A DNA stretch of 64,000 nt from Rhodopirellula baltica (GTDB lineage Bacteria; Planctomycetota; Planctomycetia; Pirellulales; Pirellulaceae): the NCBI GenBank assembly GCA_002901265.1, contig PPHI01000065.1, positions 1-64,000 of the forward strand, in the 5' to 3' direction. Both the position numbers and the translations under genes were made by a program. Shown here piece after piece: positions 48,708 through 58,028 of the stretch. The notes beneath the pieces were generated by a model. It saw only the letters and a program-made list of their open reading frames with translations, did not search any database and had not been told where the DNA came from. Every line of letters begins with the position of its first letter. Within the stretch, counting starts at the first letter, position 1.

Positions 48708-48770
48708 CAAGCATCAAAGCTGCACCAAACTGCAACTTCATCATTTAGATCGTTACGGGAGATTGGATTC

Positions 48771-49538
48771 GTGCTCGCATCCGAACGTCGGGAAAGAATC
48801 GCTCATTGGGTCGACGAACATGGGCAAGCGAGCCTCGACGAATTGAGTCAGCACTTTGAGGTTTCGACCGACACGATCCGTCGCGACCTGAATGAGTTGC
48901 ACAAAGCGGGAAAGCTCCGGCAAGTTCGCGGGGGTGCGTTGCGGCATTCCGAGGATCCGTACCCGTACCAACGTCGGGCGATCCGGGGCATCGAGGAAAA
49001 GCGTTTGATCGCCAATCGCGCCAGCGAGATCATCCCCGAAGGCATCGTGTTGTTTTTGGACCTTGGCACGACCGCTCTGTGTCTTGCCGAAGCAATCGCC
49101 CATCGCAGTGACCTGACGGTTGTGACCAGCAACCTTCCTGCTGCCGTACGCCTTGGCGAAGGGGGCAAGGTGACGACGATCGTTCCTGGCGGACAAGTCG
49201 ACGGCGCGATTCAAGGACTTGTTGGCAGCGCGACATTCCAGCAACTCAGCACGATTCATTTCGACATCGCGGTGCTCGTGCCACGAGGCGTCTCGGCATG
49301 CGGTCACCTCACCACGGCAGCCAATGAAGACGCGCAGATCAAGCAGCTCGTTCGGGAACGAGCCGACCGTAGTCTTTTGATGGTGACTGCCAACAAGCTT
49401 GGCGTCAAAGGCGCCTTCCAATTCGCCGAACTCGAAAACGAAGACACCTTCATCACCGACGCCGGCGAATCACACTCCCTCCTGAAAAGCATCCGCCAAA
49501 ACACCCCCGAGCTAGAACTCTACTCCGCCAACAATTAG
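48771..49538 (+). CDS. DeoR-family transcriptional regulator
   Basis: 256 residues from GTG 48771 (LASERRERIAHWVDEHGQAS), with GGGAG upstream. The start at 48699 would add 24 odd residues. N-terminal winged helix-turn-helix with the DeoR signature VSTDTIRRDLNELHKAGKL (about 30-50). The C-terminal sensor domain is of the phosphosugar-isomerase type (LDLGTTALCLAEAI, VTSNLPAAV). It probably represses the divergent MFS-HAD operon until a sugar phosphate binds. Confidence 0.92.
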   Translation: MLASERRERIAHWVDEHGQASLDELSQHFEVSTDTIRRDLNELHKAGKLRQVRGGALRHSEDPYPYQRRAIRGIEEKRLIANRASEIIPEGIVLFLDLGTTALCLAEAIAHRSDLTVVTSNLPAAVRLGEGGKVTTIVPGGQVDGAIQGLVGSATFQQLSTIHFDIAVLVPRGVSACGHLTTAANEDAQIKQLVRERADRSLLMVTANKLGVKGAFQFAELENEDTFITDAGESHSLLKSIRQNTPELELYSANN

Positions 49539-49544
49539 CTCCCA

Positions 49545-49737
49545 TTAGCCGTACGGCGCTAACCGCGGTTCCCGTCCACCAACCACACACCGGGACAAAA
49601 CCGTGGCTGCCGCCAGCGGCTAAACCAATCCATCCCACCGCCCATTACCATCCCCCATCAGCCGTACGGCGCTATCCGCGGTTCCCGACCACCCACCACA
49701 TCCCCGGACAGAACCGTGGCTAGCGCCAGCGGCTAAA
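49545..49737. repeat. Two copies of a long imperfect hairpin repeat
   Basis: Copy 1 (49545-49624) begins TTAGCCGTACGGCGCTAACC and ends CCAGCGGCTAA. Copy 2 (49658-49737) is near-identical, with GCTATCC in place of GCTAACC. Each folds on itself: TTAGCCG with CGGCTAA at the ends and CCGCGGTT with AACCGTGG inside. It is typical of dispersed palindromic repeats in Rhodopirellula-like genomes (from memory). Confidence 0.8.
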
Positions 49738-49776
49738 ATAATCCATCCGACACCGTCAACCTCGCCGGACTCAACG

Positions 49777-50886
49777 ATGAAAACTCTCGTGCTCCTTGCT
49801 TGCGTCTTGCTTACTGGCATTGATCACGCTGGCGCATCGGATCCCACCACGGTGATCACCGGGGCAGGGCAGACGCAACCGCAGCAACCACAACTTGCGA
49901 TCGACGAAAACGGCGGCCTGTTCGTTACGTACGGAATTGCTAACGCAATCTTTCTCGCGCGGAGCAACGACGGTAAACAGTTCACTGCCCCAACCAAAAT
50001 CGCCGAACTTCCAAAGCTCGCCTTGGGAATGCGGCGTGGACCGCGTATCGCCGTGACTGACAAATCGGTTGTCGTTGCCGCAATCAGCCACCAAACCGGC
50101 GATCTCACCGCTTGGCGTTCAACCGATCAAGGCCGCACTTGGTCATCCGGTGTGGTGGTCAACGATGTCGCTTCGAGCGCCCGCGAAGGCTTACATGCGA
50201 TCGGCAACGGCCCCGACGGCTTGATCAGCCTCGTCTGGCTAGACCTTCGCAGCGGTAGCACCGAAATCTACTACTCACAATCGCTCGATAGCGGAGAGAC
50301 GTGGTCCAAAAACGTCGTGGTCTATCGGTCGCCATCCGGCACCGTCTGCGAATGCTGCCATCCCTCGATCGCAATCCACTCCGACGGGCAACGGTTCGTG
50401 ATGTGGCGAAACGTTATCGAAGGGGACCGAGACATGTATGTCGCGACTTCAAGCGACGGCCACACATTCAATGCGGCCGAAAAACTTGGGAACGGTTCTT
50501 GGCAACTCGATGCGTGCCCGATGGACGGCGGCGCCCTCGTGATCGATTCAAAAGCCATCCCACAAACCGTTTGGCGGCGACAGAACACCATTTACCTAGC
50601 GGCCCCCGGCCAAAGGTTTGAAACGCTGATCGGCAACGGCCAACAACCTTGGATCGCCAAAACTCAGGCCGGCAACTGGATCGTCTGGCTCAGCCAGCGA
50701 GGCGGCAATCTCCTGTGCATGGATCCCGAAAAGCAAATCCGAACACTCGCGTCAAACGCCGCCGCGCCAGTGATCGTTACCGGCGGGCACCACCCAATCA
50801 CCATCGCCTGCTGGGAAGAACAACAAGACAACCAATCATCGATCAAACTCCAAGTGCTAAACCGCTCAGGCAGCCAAACTGAATAA
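49777..50886 (+). CDS. Exported sialidase-like (BNR-repeat) protein
   Basis: 369 residues; signal peptide about 1-20. Asp-box-like repeats are visible: RSNDGKQF, RSTDQGRTW, QSLDSGETW and TSSDGHTF, indicating a six-bladed propeller. A cysteine cluster, TVCECCHPSIAIHSDG (about 188-203), lies in one blade. The catalytic Tyr/Glu set of true sialidases is not obvious, so the activity is uncertain. It may bind or cleave surface glycans. Confidence 0.8.
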   Translation: MKTLVLLACVLLTGIDHAGASDPTTVITGAGQTQPQQPQLAIDENGGLFVTYGIANAIFLARSNDGKQFTAPTKIAELPKLALGMRRGPRIAVTDKSVVVAAISHQTGDLTAWRSTDQGRTWSSGVVVNDVASSAREGLHAIGNGPDGLISLVWLDLRSGSTEIYYSQSLDSGETWSKNVVVYRSPSGTVCECCHPSIAIHSDGQRFVMWRNVIEGDRDMYVATSSDGHTFNAAEKLGNGSWQLDACPMDGGALVIDSKAIPQTVWRRQNTIYLAAPGQRFETLIGNGQQPWIAKTQAGNWIVWLSQRGGNLLCMDPEKQIRTLASNAAAPVIVTGGHHPITIACWEEQQDNQSSIKLQVLNRSGSQTE

Positions 50887-50901
50887 CTCTCTGGGTAACG
50901 A

Positions 50902-51351
50902 TCAGCCGGGCATTCCCGATTGCAATTCGAACACCATGTCCCATAGCCGGTCGATTTCACCGCGTTCGATCACTTCGATAGGCTTCAATCCGTCGAATGA
51001 CTCATTTGGCAATTGAAACCACTGACCAAGCGATTCAGGCTCCACCAATTCGCAGAGCGCCGCCCACAGCCGATAAACCTCGTTGTAAGGCCGCAGCAAT
51101 TTATCCGCGGCCTCGCCACCAGACTCCACCTTCGCAATCGTCCGTTCGGCAACGTTGACAATCCGCCCGAAAACCGGGCGTGCCATCCCCAACTGATAAC
51201 GCAATTCCAGTGCCCTTGCACCGCCCAGCTGAACCACGCCCTGTCCCTGCAGTCCGGCAATCTTCCGTGAAACAGGTGAGGTTTTCTTTCCTGCCCCCCG
51301 TTTACGGACTCCCCTTTTCGTCGACGCTGGCTTTTTAGTTTTCGTGGTCAT
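50902..51351 (-). CDS. Orphan Xre/MbcA/ParS-type antitoxin-like regulator
   Basis: 149 residues from ATG 51351, which has a strong GGAGG 8 bases upstream. The N-terminus is a Lys/Arg/Thr-rich tail (about 1-30). The middle (about 45-95) is a helix-turn-helix-like region. The C-terminus, LGQWFQLPNESFDGLKPIEV followed by IERGEIDRLWDMVFELQSG, matches the MbcA/ParS/Xre antitoxin domain. Its usual partner, a RES-domain toxin encoded directly downstream, is absent: a convergent sialidase-like gene lies there. It may regulate other targets. Confidence 0.75.
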   Translation of the reverse strand: MTTKTKKPASTKRGVRKRGAGKKTSPVSRKIAGLQGQGVVQLGGARALELRYQLGMARPVFGRIVNVAERTIAKVESGGEAADKLLRPYNEVYRLWAALCELVEPESLGQWFQLPNESFDGLKPIEVIERGEIDRLWDMVFELQSGMPG

Positions 51352-51742
51352 CCCAATATCCTCCAACTTCCATTTTAGCGGACATCTTGAGCACTCAAGC
51401 ATTTTTCCCTGCATTTTTGCATGTTCAGTTACATCCTATTTTGCAGGCAACTCGTCGGTGGCGACGGAACGTAGCCGAGCAATGAGGTCGAACAGTTCGC
51501 AGACTTCAGGCGATTCCGTTCGACTCGAATTTCTCTTGTTCATCGTGAGCATTATAAGCGTGATCGAAACCGCTTGCGATCATCACGACCATAGCAGGCC
51601 ACACCCTCGAATCACAAACATTTCGCCGCCGATTGATTTTCCAATGTCGCCTTTCGCTCCGCGAAAGTAGCGTTCTCGTCCACTCCTGCTGCCGTGCAGC
51701 AAGCGACATTTGGCAAGCCCAAAATCGAAACTCAACCGACCG
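51352..51742. other. Intergenic stretch, mostly empty
   Basis: Upstream region of the Xre-like gene. No gene seen. It contains the 32-bp repeat at 51645-51676. Confidence 0.5.
51645..51676. repeat. 32-bp repeat, left copy
   Basis: TGTCGCCTTTCGCTCCGCGA plus the following 12 bases (AAGTAGCGTTCT). Contains the hairpin CTTTCGC/GCGAAAG with loop TCC. It is repeated without mismatch, inverted, at 58656-58687. A shorter partial copy (CGAAAGTAGCGT) is at 55702-55713. Confidence 0.92.
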
Positions 51743-52135
51743 CTAACGGCGACGCATCCCAAAGAAAATTGGTCGACCGTAGCTTCCCGATTTTCCGGTC
51801 GGTCGGTACTGCGATGGGGAGCTCAGTTTCGAAGCACCAAACGACTTGATGACGTTGCCTTGCGTGACGTTCTTCTGTGCACTGGTCTGAAAAGATTTGT
51901 TGCGACTTGGCCCCGACCGTGAACCTTGCAGCAATGCGTAGGGCGCCGTACGGAGCACCAACTTGCTCGTCTGCGTGACATTCTTTTGGACCGCACCATA
52001 AGCTCCGCCAACCACTTTTTTGCTGGCGTTGGTGAAGAATTTTTCCAGCGGATTGGCTGCGTTTGCTGGCGAAGTGACCGATTGCGAGCACGCGACGACC
52101 AATGCAACGACAACGATTTTTTTGAACAGAGACAT
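51743..52135 (-). CDS. Small exported hypothetical protein
   Basis: 130 residues from ATG 52135 (MSLFKKIVVVALVVACS), with GAGGA about 7 bases upstream. Signal peptide about 1-27, cleaved near ANA. The mature part is rich in Ser, Lys, Gln and Asn with repeated QKNVTQ words (VQKNVTQTSK and AQKNVTQGNV). No family recognised. Confidence 0.7.
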   Translation of the reverse strand: MSLFKKIVVVALVVACSQSVTSPANAANPLEKFFTNASKKVVGGAYGAVQKNVTQTSKLVLRTAPYALLQGSRSGPSRNKSFQTSAQKNVTQGNVIKSFGASKLSSPSQYRPTGKSGSYGRPIFFGMRRR

Positions 52136-52415
52136 GGCAAAATCCTCGATTGAAAGGGTGTGGGGCGACCGGCAACGTTGCCGGTTTCCTTGATTCACAC
52201 ACACCTGTGCAATCGCCAAGCAAATCCCTGAACCAAAAATCAAAACTTTAAACACCGCAGAAAACGCTAGGTTCCCGCCATCTCACCGGCCACCCAACAT
52301 CCCAAAACATCGGCTGATCCGTTCCCGCATCACCGACTGCATCCCCCAACAATTCCAACCTGGCAATGGTTGCACAAAGCCGCTGCGCGATTGGCCGGCA
52401 AGCACCAGGAGCATT

Positions 52416-52594
52416 AACCACGAAGAACACGAAGGCCGGGCAATCTCCAAACGCAAATCCTGGCCGATATAAAAACCTCAGGCCTACGGCCGGGTCCGCT
52501 CATCCACGCCAACATCACCAAACCAAAAGACAGTACAAGCAACTCGTCCTCAATACATTCTCTGCCCTTCGTGCTCTTCGCGTCCTTCGTGGTT
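52416..52594. mobile_element. GxxExxY-type unit A, internally deleted
   Basis: Begins AACCACGAAGAACACGAAGG and ends CTTCGCGTCCTTCGTGGTT, an inverted match. The interior keeps a decayed copy of the last ~90 bases of the GxxExxY gene found at 53061 but lacks its body. A conserved ~70-base leader (52346-52415) precedes it. Confidence 0.7.
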
Positions 52595-52714
52595 CAATCC
52601 TCTCCCGACCGAGTCATGTCGCAAAAGACACCGCCTGCCATCCCCCAACAACTTCAGCCTGGCAATGGTTGCATTCCGCCGCTGCGCGATTGGCCAGCCA
52701 GTAACGGGAATAGT

Positions 52715-52902
52715 AACCACGAAGGACACAAAGAACACGAAGACCGGGCAATCACAAAACACGAATCCCGGCCGACATGAAACTCTCAGATCTAAAGCCG
52801 CGGCCGCTCATCCACGCCAACGTCACCAAACCAAAAGACAGAACAAGCAACTCGTCCTCAATACATTCTTCCCCCTTCGTGCTCTTCGCGTCCTTCGTGG
52901 TT
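52715..52902. mobile_element. GxxExxY-type unit B, internally deleted
   Basis: Same plan as unit A: left end AACCACGAAGGACACAAAG, right end ending TCCTTCGTGGTT. The interior (about 52776-52870) aligns with the 3' end of the intact gene. The preceding ~70 bases (52643-52714) repeat the leader of unit A. Confidence 0.7.
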
Positions 52903-53040
52903 CAATCCTCTCCGAACCGACTCCCGTCGCTAAAGACAGCAATTCCGTCCGAACACGGACCACTGAGATCTCCCTACAATCTCAGTCTGCAATGCGTCGA
53001 AGCGTCCACTAAACGATTGCCTGACTAGCACGGGAAATCT

Positions 53041-53471
53041 AACCACGGAGAGCACGAAGGATGGAGTTTGACCAGTTATCTCACCGCGTGATCGGATGTG
53101 CGATCGAGGTCCACCGCACATTGGGACCTGGATTGCTTGAATCGGCATACGAGCAATGCCTAGCCCACGAACTGGCGCTAAACAACATTCGGTTTCAACT
53201 GCAGCATCCACAACCCGTTGAGTACAAGGGCTATCGCCTGGACTGTGGATACCGCATCGATCTATTGATCGAAGATTCCTTGATCATAGAACTCAAGAGT
53301 GTGAGCCAACTAGCGGAGATTCACCAAGCACAAATCTTGACCTACATGAAACTCGCAGGCCTAAAGACAGGGCTGCTCATCAACTTCAACGTCATCAAAC
53401 TGAAAGACGGAATCAATCGACTCGTTCTTTAAACATTCATCCCCTTCGTGTTCTTCGTGTCCTTCGTGGTT
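53041..53471. mobile_element. Complete GxxExxY unit C with inverted ends
   Basis: The left end is AACCACGGAGAGCACGAAGG (53041-53060). The right end, read on the other strand, is AACCACGAAGGACACGAAG. Between them lies one intact gene. The three other units in the array look like deletion derivatives of this one. Confidence 0.7.
53061..53432 (+). CDS. GxxExxY protein (PD-(D/E)XK-type fold)
   Basis: 123 residues. The family-naming motif is GPGLLESAYEQCLAHEL (G-x-x-E-x-x-Y). The likely nuclease core is YRLDCGYRIDLLIEDSLIIE followed by LKSVSQ, giving the D...ExK arrangement of PD-(D/E)XK enzymes. Then IHQAQILTYMKLAGLKTGLL and INFNV, also typical. Biological role of the family is unknown. It is bounded directly by inverted repeats, and decayed copies of its 3' end lie on both sides. 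Confidence 0.9.
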   Translation: MEFDQLSHRVIGCAIEVHRTLGPGLLESAYEQCLAHELALNNIRFQLQHPQPVEYKGYRLDCGYRIDLLIEDSLIIELKSVSQLAEIHQAQILTYMKLAGLKTGLLINFNVIKLKDGINRLVL

Positions 53472-53590
53472 CAATCATCTCCCGACTGATTCACGTCCAA
53501 AAGACACGGGCTGGCATCCCACAACAACTTCAACCTGGCAATGGTTGCACAAAGCCGCTGCGCGATTGGCCGGCAAGCACCAGGAGAATT

Positions 53591-53779
53591 AACCACGAAG
53601 GACACAAAGAGCACGAAGGCCGGGCAAACACAAAACACGAATCCCGGCCGACATGAAACTCTCAGATCTAAAGCCGCGGCCGCTCATCCACTCCAACGTC
53701 ACCAAACCAAAAGACGGAATCCAGCAACTCGTCCTCAATACATTCTCTGTCCTTCGTGCTCTTCGCGTCCTTCGTGGTT
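53591..53779. mobile_element. GxxExxY-type unit D, internally deleted
   Basis: Left end AACCACGAAGGACACAAAG, right end ending CCTTCGTGGTT. The interior (about 53652-53745) aligns with the gene's 3' end. Leader at 53520-53590 repeats that of units A and B. It is almost a copy of unit B. Confidence 0.7.
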
Positions 53780-53943
53780 CAATCCTCTCCCGACTGATTC
53801 ACGTCGTGTAAAACTGTCGCGAGGGATTCGTGTTTAATGATTTGCAGCTACGTTGTGTTCCTATCTCCCGCGAACTGCACCAATCTCCAAGCAACCAACT
53901 CTCGAATCCGCCAACTCACAAGACCACAAGTCTCAATCGCACA

Positions 53944-54375
53944 ATGACCGAAGAAACAGCACAAGCGATGCCGAGAACTCGCAGGATCCAGCGAACCGGA
54001 CTGGAGTCTGTTCTGGATTTTTCAGCGGTCATGATGCTGTTTATTGGAATCGTCGTGACTTGCTCTCTCGCTTGGGCCTGCTTGGCTACCGGCTTTCGAC
54101 TCGACTTGATCCTGTGGTGCGGCTTGGCTGTCGCTTGCTTTTGGTTTGCGTGGCTAGTGTTGCGTTGGATGGCAGAGTTGATTCGAATCCAAAAGCAACG
54201 CATTGGAATCCCATTCGATGGTCACATCTCGGGCCCCTATGACGAGACCGTCAATTCCTGCAGCAGTTGTGGCGCAGTACTCATTTCCGATTTCAAATGC
54301 GACTGCTGTGACGCGCGAATCATTGATCCGATCAATCAAGACGACACGGCCTCCCGTTCACCAGACGAAGTCTAA
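53944..54375 (+). CDS. Small membrane protein with C-terminal Cys-rich ribbon
   Basis: 143 residues from ATG 53944 (MTEETAQAMPRTRRIQRTGL). Two TM helices (about 25-50 and 54-76). The C-terminus has CSSCGAVLISDFKCDCCD, four or five Cys in a zinc-ribbon-like spacing. No family recognised. Confidence 0.65.
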   Translation: MTEETAQAMPRTRRIQRTGLESVLDFSAVMMLFIGIVVTCSLAWACLATGFRLDLILWCGLAVACFWFAWLVLRWMAELIRIQKQRIGIPFDGHISGPYDETVNSCSSCGAVLISDFKCDCCDARIIDPINQDDTASRSPDEV

Positions 54376-54399
54376 ATTCTCACTTAGAGATCGCTGCCG

Positions 54400-55218
<819 letters not shown>

Positions 55219-55254
55219 CAACCGCTGGACCACATCCCCGCCAAAGGAAACGTA

Positions 55255-55665
55255 ATGGAAATCGCGATTGAGACAACCGTCGACGCCCCAATGGAAGAGG
55301 TTTGGGCCGCATGGGTGACGCCTGAGGAAATCACTCAGTGGAATTTCGCATCCGACGAATGGTGCTGCCCGAACACAACTATCGATTTAGTCGTTGGTGG
55401 TCAATTCAACTATCGGATGGAAGCCAAAGACGGTTCGATCGGGTTCGACTTCGAAGGAACCTTTACGGCGATCGATCCTCAAGCCGCGATCGAATACGCG
55501 CTCGCAGACGACCGGTCCGTAAAAATCACCTTTACCCAAACGGAATCCGGCGTGCGCGTCGTCGAGACCTTCGAAGCCGAAGACGAAAACTCGGCAGAGA
55601 TGCAACGACAGGGATGGCAATGCATCTTGGACAATTTCAAATCTCACACAGAAAGCCGCCGCTAA
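55255..55665 (+). CDS. SRPBCC/AHSA1-family protein
   Basis: 136 residues. START-like fold typical of the activator of Hsp90 ATPase group: IETTVDAPMEEVWAAWVTPE, EITQWNFAS, GGQFNYRMEAKDGSIGFDFE, and the final helix GWQCILDNFKSH. Probably a small ligand-binding protein. ATG 37 bases after the DUF4272 stop, so possibly one operon. Confidence 0.9.
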   Translation: MEIAIETTVDAPMEEVWAAWVTPEEITQWNFASDEWCCPNTTIDLVVGGQFNYRMEAKDGSIGFDFEGTFTAIDPQAAIEYALADDRSVKITFTQTESGVRVVETFEAEDENSAEMQRQGWQCILDNFKSHTESRR

Positions 55666-55814
55666 TCAGCTGACGATTTCCATTTCGCGCCAATCCGACT
55701 ACGAAAGTAGCGTCTGTCCCCACAGCCCGTGCCACTCACGCATCCAAGCTGCGAACTCTGACAAACTGGTAAAGGCCTTTGTCACCGTCCACTCGCTAAA
55801 AGGCAACGCGTATC

Positions 55815-56282
55815 ATGCGTTTTGATCGCACACTGACAATTGCTGGTGCTCTGCTACTGATCGGTTGGCTTGGATTTTTCGCAATCAAGTTCACGCAGCA
55901 TCGAAACCGCATGCGTGTGATCGCCTCCGAGTTGTCGATGCAGAATCGAAAGTTCTATCTTGCCGGCGCGCCACTGGAGCCCCACACAGCGATCGAAGGC
56001 GAAGAACGGTTGCTTGTTGTCGGCGAATCAAACGACGACTATCTCCTTTGCAGTATCGTTCGCAACACGACCTACAACGATTGGCGAGGCCAATGGAAAG
56101 TCGACGTGTGCTTTCGCCCCGACAGACAACCTGATCATCCTCGACTCGCAATTTGGGAAACGATGGATCACTTCCCAACCCAAACGGACATCGTGCGATT
56201 CAAAACGCTCGCGCTGCAACAGCCCTGGGTCACATGGGACAAGCCCGAGGGATCGAATCCCATCACGAGCAGCAAACAATAG
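55815..56282 (+). CDS. Membrane-anchored hypothetical protein
   Basis: 155 residues. N-terminal TM helix about 8-26 (IAGALLLIGWLGFFAIKF), then a soluble domain ending FKTLALQQPWVTWDKPEG. No family recognised. Its stop lies 2 bases before a hairpin repeat. Confidence 0.65.
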   Translation: MRFDRTLTIAGALLLIGWLGFFAIKFTQHRNRMRVIASELSMQNRKFYLAGAPLEPHTAIEGEERLLVVGESNDDYLLCSIVRNTTYNDWRGQWKVDVCFRPDRQPDHPRLAIWETMDHFPTQTDIVRFKTLALQQPWVTWDKPEGSNPITSSKQ

Positions 56283-56284
56283 CT

Positions 56285-56334
56285 TGTGACAAGGCTCCCG
56301 CCTTGTCACACACTGTCCTTCAGGCTCCCGCCTG
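56285..56334. repeat. Double-hairpin repeat, single copy
   Basis: TGTGACAAGGC-TCCC-GCCTTGTCACA forms an 11-bp stem with a TCCC loop. It is followed by CAGGC-TCCC-GCCTG, a second hairpin with the same loop. Same sequence as the three tandem copies at 57401-57930. It may also terminate transcription. Confidence 0.9.
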
Positions 56335-56379
56335 ACCAGCCACAACCGCCCAACCAAGACAGAAACCGCCTCACCCCAA

Positions 56380-56670
56380 ATGCCAAACCTAAACCCATAC
56401 GCCGCCCCACCGAACGAACTGGATTCAGGCAAAACGGCCGCGTCCCATACCAACTCCGCATCTCGCCGCTTACTCAACTTCGCAGGAATTGCCGGTACAA
56501 TCGTTGGCAGTCTTAGTGCACTCCTATCCGCAGCGAGCTACAACGGGCAAGGCATTGCGACGTGGACGGTCATTGCTTTCGTTAGCGGGTTAGTCATGTT
56601 TGGTGTCGGCATCATCCTAATCCGCAACTTGAGCGCACCGACAGAGCCACCAGACACAGCGGAGCGATAA
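56380..56670 (+). CDS. Small two-helix membrane protein with NPYAAP N-terminus
   Basis: 96 residues. N-terminal MPNLNPYAAPPNEL is a short motif often seen at the start of planctomycete membrane proteins (from memory). TM helices about 33-52 and 59-81. No function known. It precedes another small membrane gene by 6 bases. Confidence 0.65.
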   Translation: MPNLNPYAAPPNELDSGKTAASHTNSASRRLLNFAGIAGTIVGSLSALLSAASYNGQGIATWTVIAFVSGLVMFGVGIILIRNLSAPTEPPDTAER

Positions 56671-56676
56671 ACTGAT

Positions 56677-56877
56677 ATGAAGCAGCCAATCAAGTTGAAC
56701 GGAAAGCACTTGATCGCAACCGCGGTGTGCGCAGCCAGCGTCAATTTGTTGTACTGGCTCTACCGAGAGCTTGGCGGACGCCATTTTGTCCTACCGATCA
56801 TCGTCTTCAGTCTCGTTGTTTTTGCGGTGCCGCAGATCTGGCAACGCTACAAGACCAACACTCTCAAACAGAAGTAA
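56677..56877 (+). CDS. Small two-helix membrane protein
   Basis: 66 residues: MKQPIKLNGKHLIATAVCAA, then helices about 12-28 and 35-53, and a basic end. It is 6 bases after the previous small membrane gene, so probably co-expressed. No family recognised. Confidence 0.6.
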   Translation: MKQPIKLNGKHLIATAVCAASVNLLYWLYRELGGRHFVLPIIVFSLVVFAVPQIWQRYKTNTLKQK

Positions 56878-56967
56878 GCGCGTAGGAGCTTTCGCCCCGA
56901 AACCGGCGGGGCGAATCAAATTAAACTCGCTTTTTCAGCGACTCCAGACGCTCGGCAAGCACCCAGG

Positions 56968-57405
56968 ATGCGAGAAAGAAACTCGTCAACGTTTCATTCA
57001 ATTTGGATTCGCTCCTTGACCAAAGCGAACCTTCATTCGTTGATTAACGAAGTAAAACTCGGTCAGCCCGACGCGATTCGCCGTGCGGCCGAATTCGTTG
57101 CCGCCGAAAGTTTTGGCATGTGGCACAATCGCGCTCGAGCAAAGCTCTGCCGCTACTTCAAAAACCACCCGCCGCCTGCGGAAGAATGCGACCGAATGGT
57201 CAATGCCATCGCCAGTCGACTCATCGAAGGGCGGTTCTCCGAACAGTTTAAAGACCAGCTTTCGATGGCAATCCGGCTTTCACCTGACCGGATGGCAAAC
57301 GCATTACCGCTAGCAGAAAGCTCCGACCGCGAATACGTCCGCCGATACGCAAGCTGGCTACGGAACAAATGCGCCCACAGCGCTGCCCAATCAACAAGCT
57401 TGTGA
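56968..57405 (+). CDS. Hypothetical helical protein ending in a repeat
   Basis: 145 residues; the start is uncertain (ATG 56968, or a later alternative start near 57000). Mostly helical and charged (ANLHSLINEVKLGQPDAIRR ...). The last residues (STSL) and the stop codon come from the hairpin repeat that follows, so the repeat may have replaced the original C-terminus. No family recognised. Confidence 0.55.
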   Translation: MRERNSSTFHSIWIRSLTKANLHSLINEVKLGQPDAIRRAAEFVAAESFGMWHNRARAKLCRYFKNHPPPAEECDRMVNAIASRLIEGRFSEQFKDQLSMAIRLSPDRMANALPLAESSDREYVRRYASWLRNKCAHSAAQSTSL

Positions 57406-57930
57406 CAAGGCTCCCGCCTTGTCACACACTGTCTTTCAGGTTCCCGCCTGACCAGCAACAACGGCCCCACCCAACCAACGAAGAAATGAATCCCAACGCG
57501 AAGCAATCGAAACCGCGATGCCATGACTGGAATTCAATTTCCACCTGAACCGAACCTGCGCCTTCCAACCAAGCTTGTGACAAGGCTCCCGCCTTGTCAC
57601 ACACTGTCTTTCAGGCTCCGCCTGACCAGCCACAACCGCCTCGCCCAACCAAGCCGTCCCAACCAACTAAGAAATGAACCCCAACGCGAAGCAATCGAAA
57701 CCGCGATGCCATGACTGGAATTCAATTTCCTCCTGAACCGAACAAACGCCTTCCAACCAACCTTGTGACAAGGCTCCCGCCTTGTCACACACTGTCTTTC
57801 AGGCTCCGCCTGACCATCCACAACCACCTCGCCCAACCAAGCCGTCCCATCCAACTAAGAAATGAATTTCAACGCGGAGCAATCGAAACTGCGATGCCAC
57901 GACTGAAATTCAATTTCCACCTGGAGCGAG
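57401..57930. repeat. Three tandem copies of a ~180-bp double-hairpin repeat
   Basis: Copies start at 57401, 57576 and 57764 (spacing 175 and 188). Each opens with TGTGACAAGGCTCCCGCCTT and GTCACA (11-bp stem, TCCC loop). A second hairpin, CAGGC/GCCTG, is clear in copy 1 and has lost a C in copies 2 and 3. Each then runs through AACGCGAAGCAATCGAAACC-like and CAATTTCC-like segments. Small ORFs inside are translations of the repeat and not genes. Confidence 0.9.
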
Positions 57931-58028
57931 CTTGCGTGGGCCAAATCGCATCACGATACAGCTTGATCATTGATCTTTTCTCATCGCGACTGGATGGCCC
58001 TTCTCTCGCCCTTTGACTGAGTTCGAAA

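Noticed and set aside
52366-52704. Open frame across GxxExxY units A and the next leader
   Set aside because: It is a translation of repeats; the same peptide pattern (VAQSRCAIGRQAPG) appears again at 53541-53837.
52346-53779. Integron cassette array
   Set aside because: The repeated leader does not show attC-like inverted core sites, and no integrase is present.
57523-57866. Several small ORFs on both strands in the tandem repeat
   Set aside because: They restate the hairpin repeat and have no independent support.
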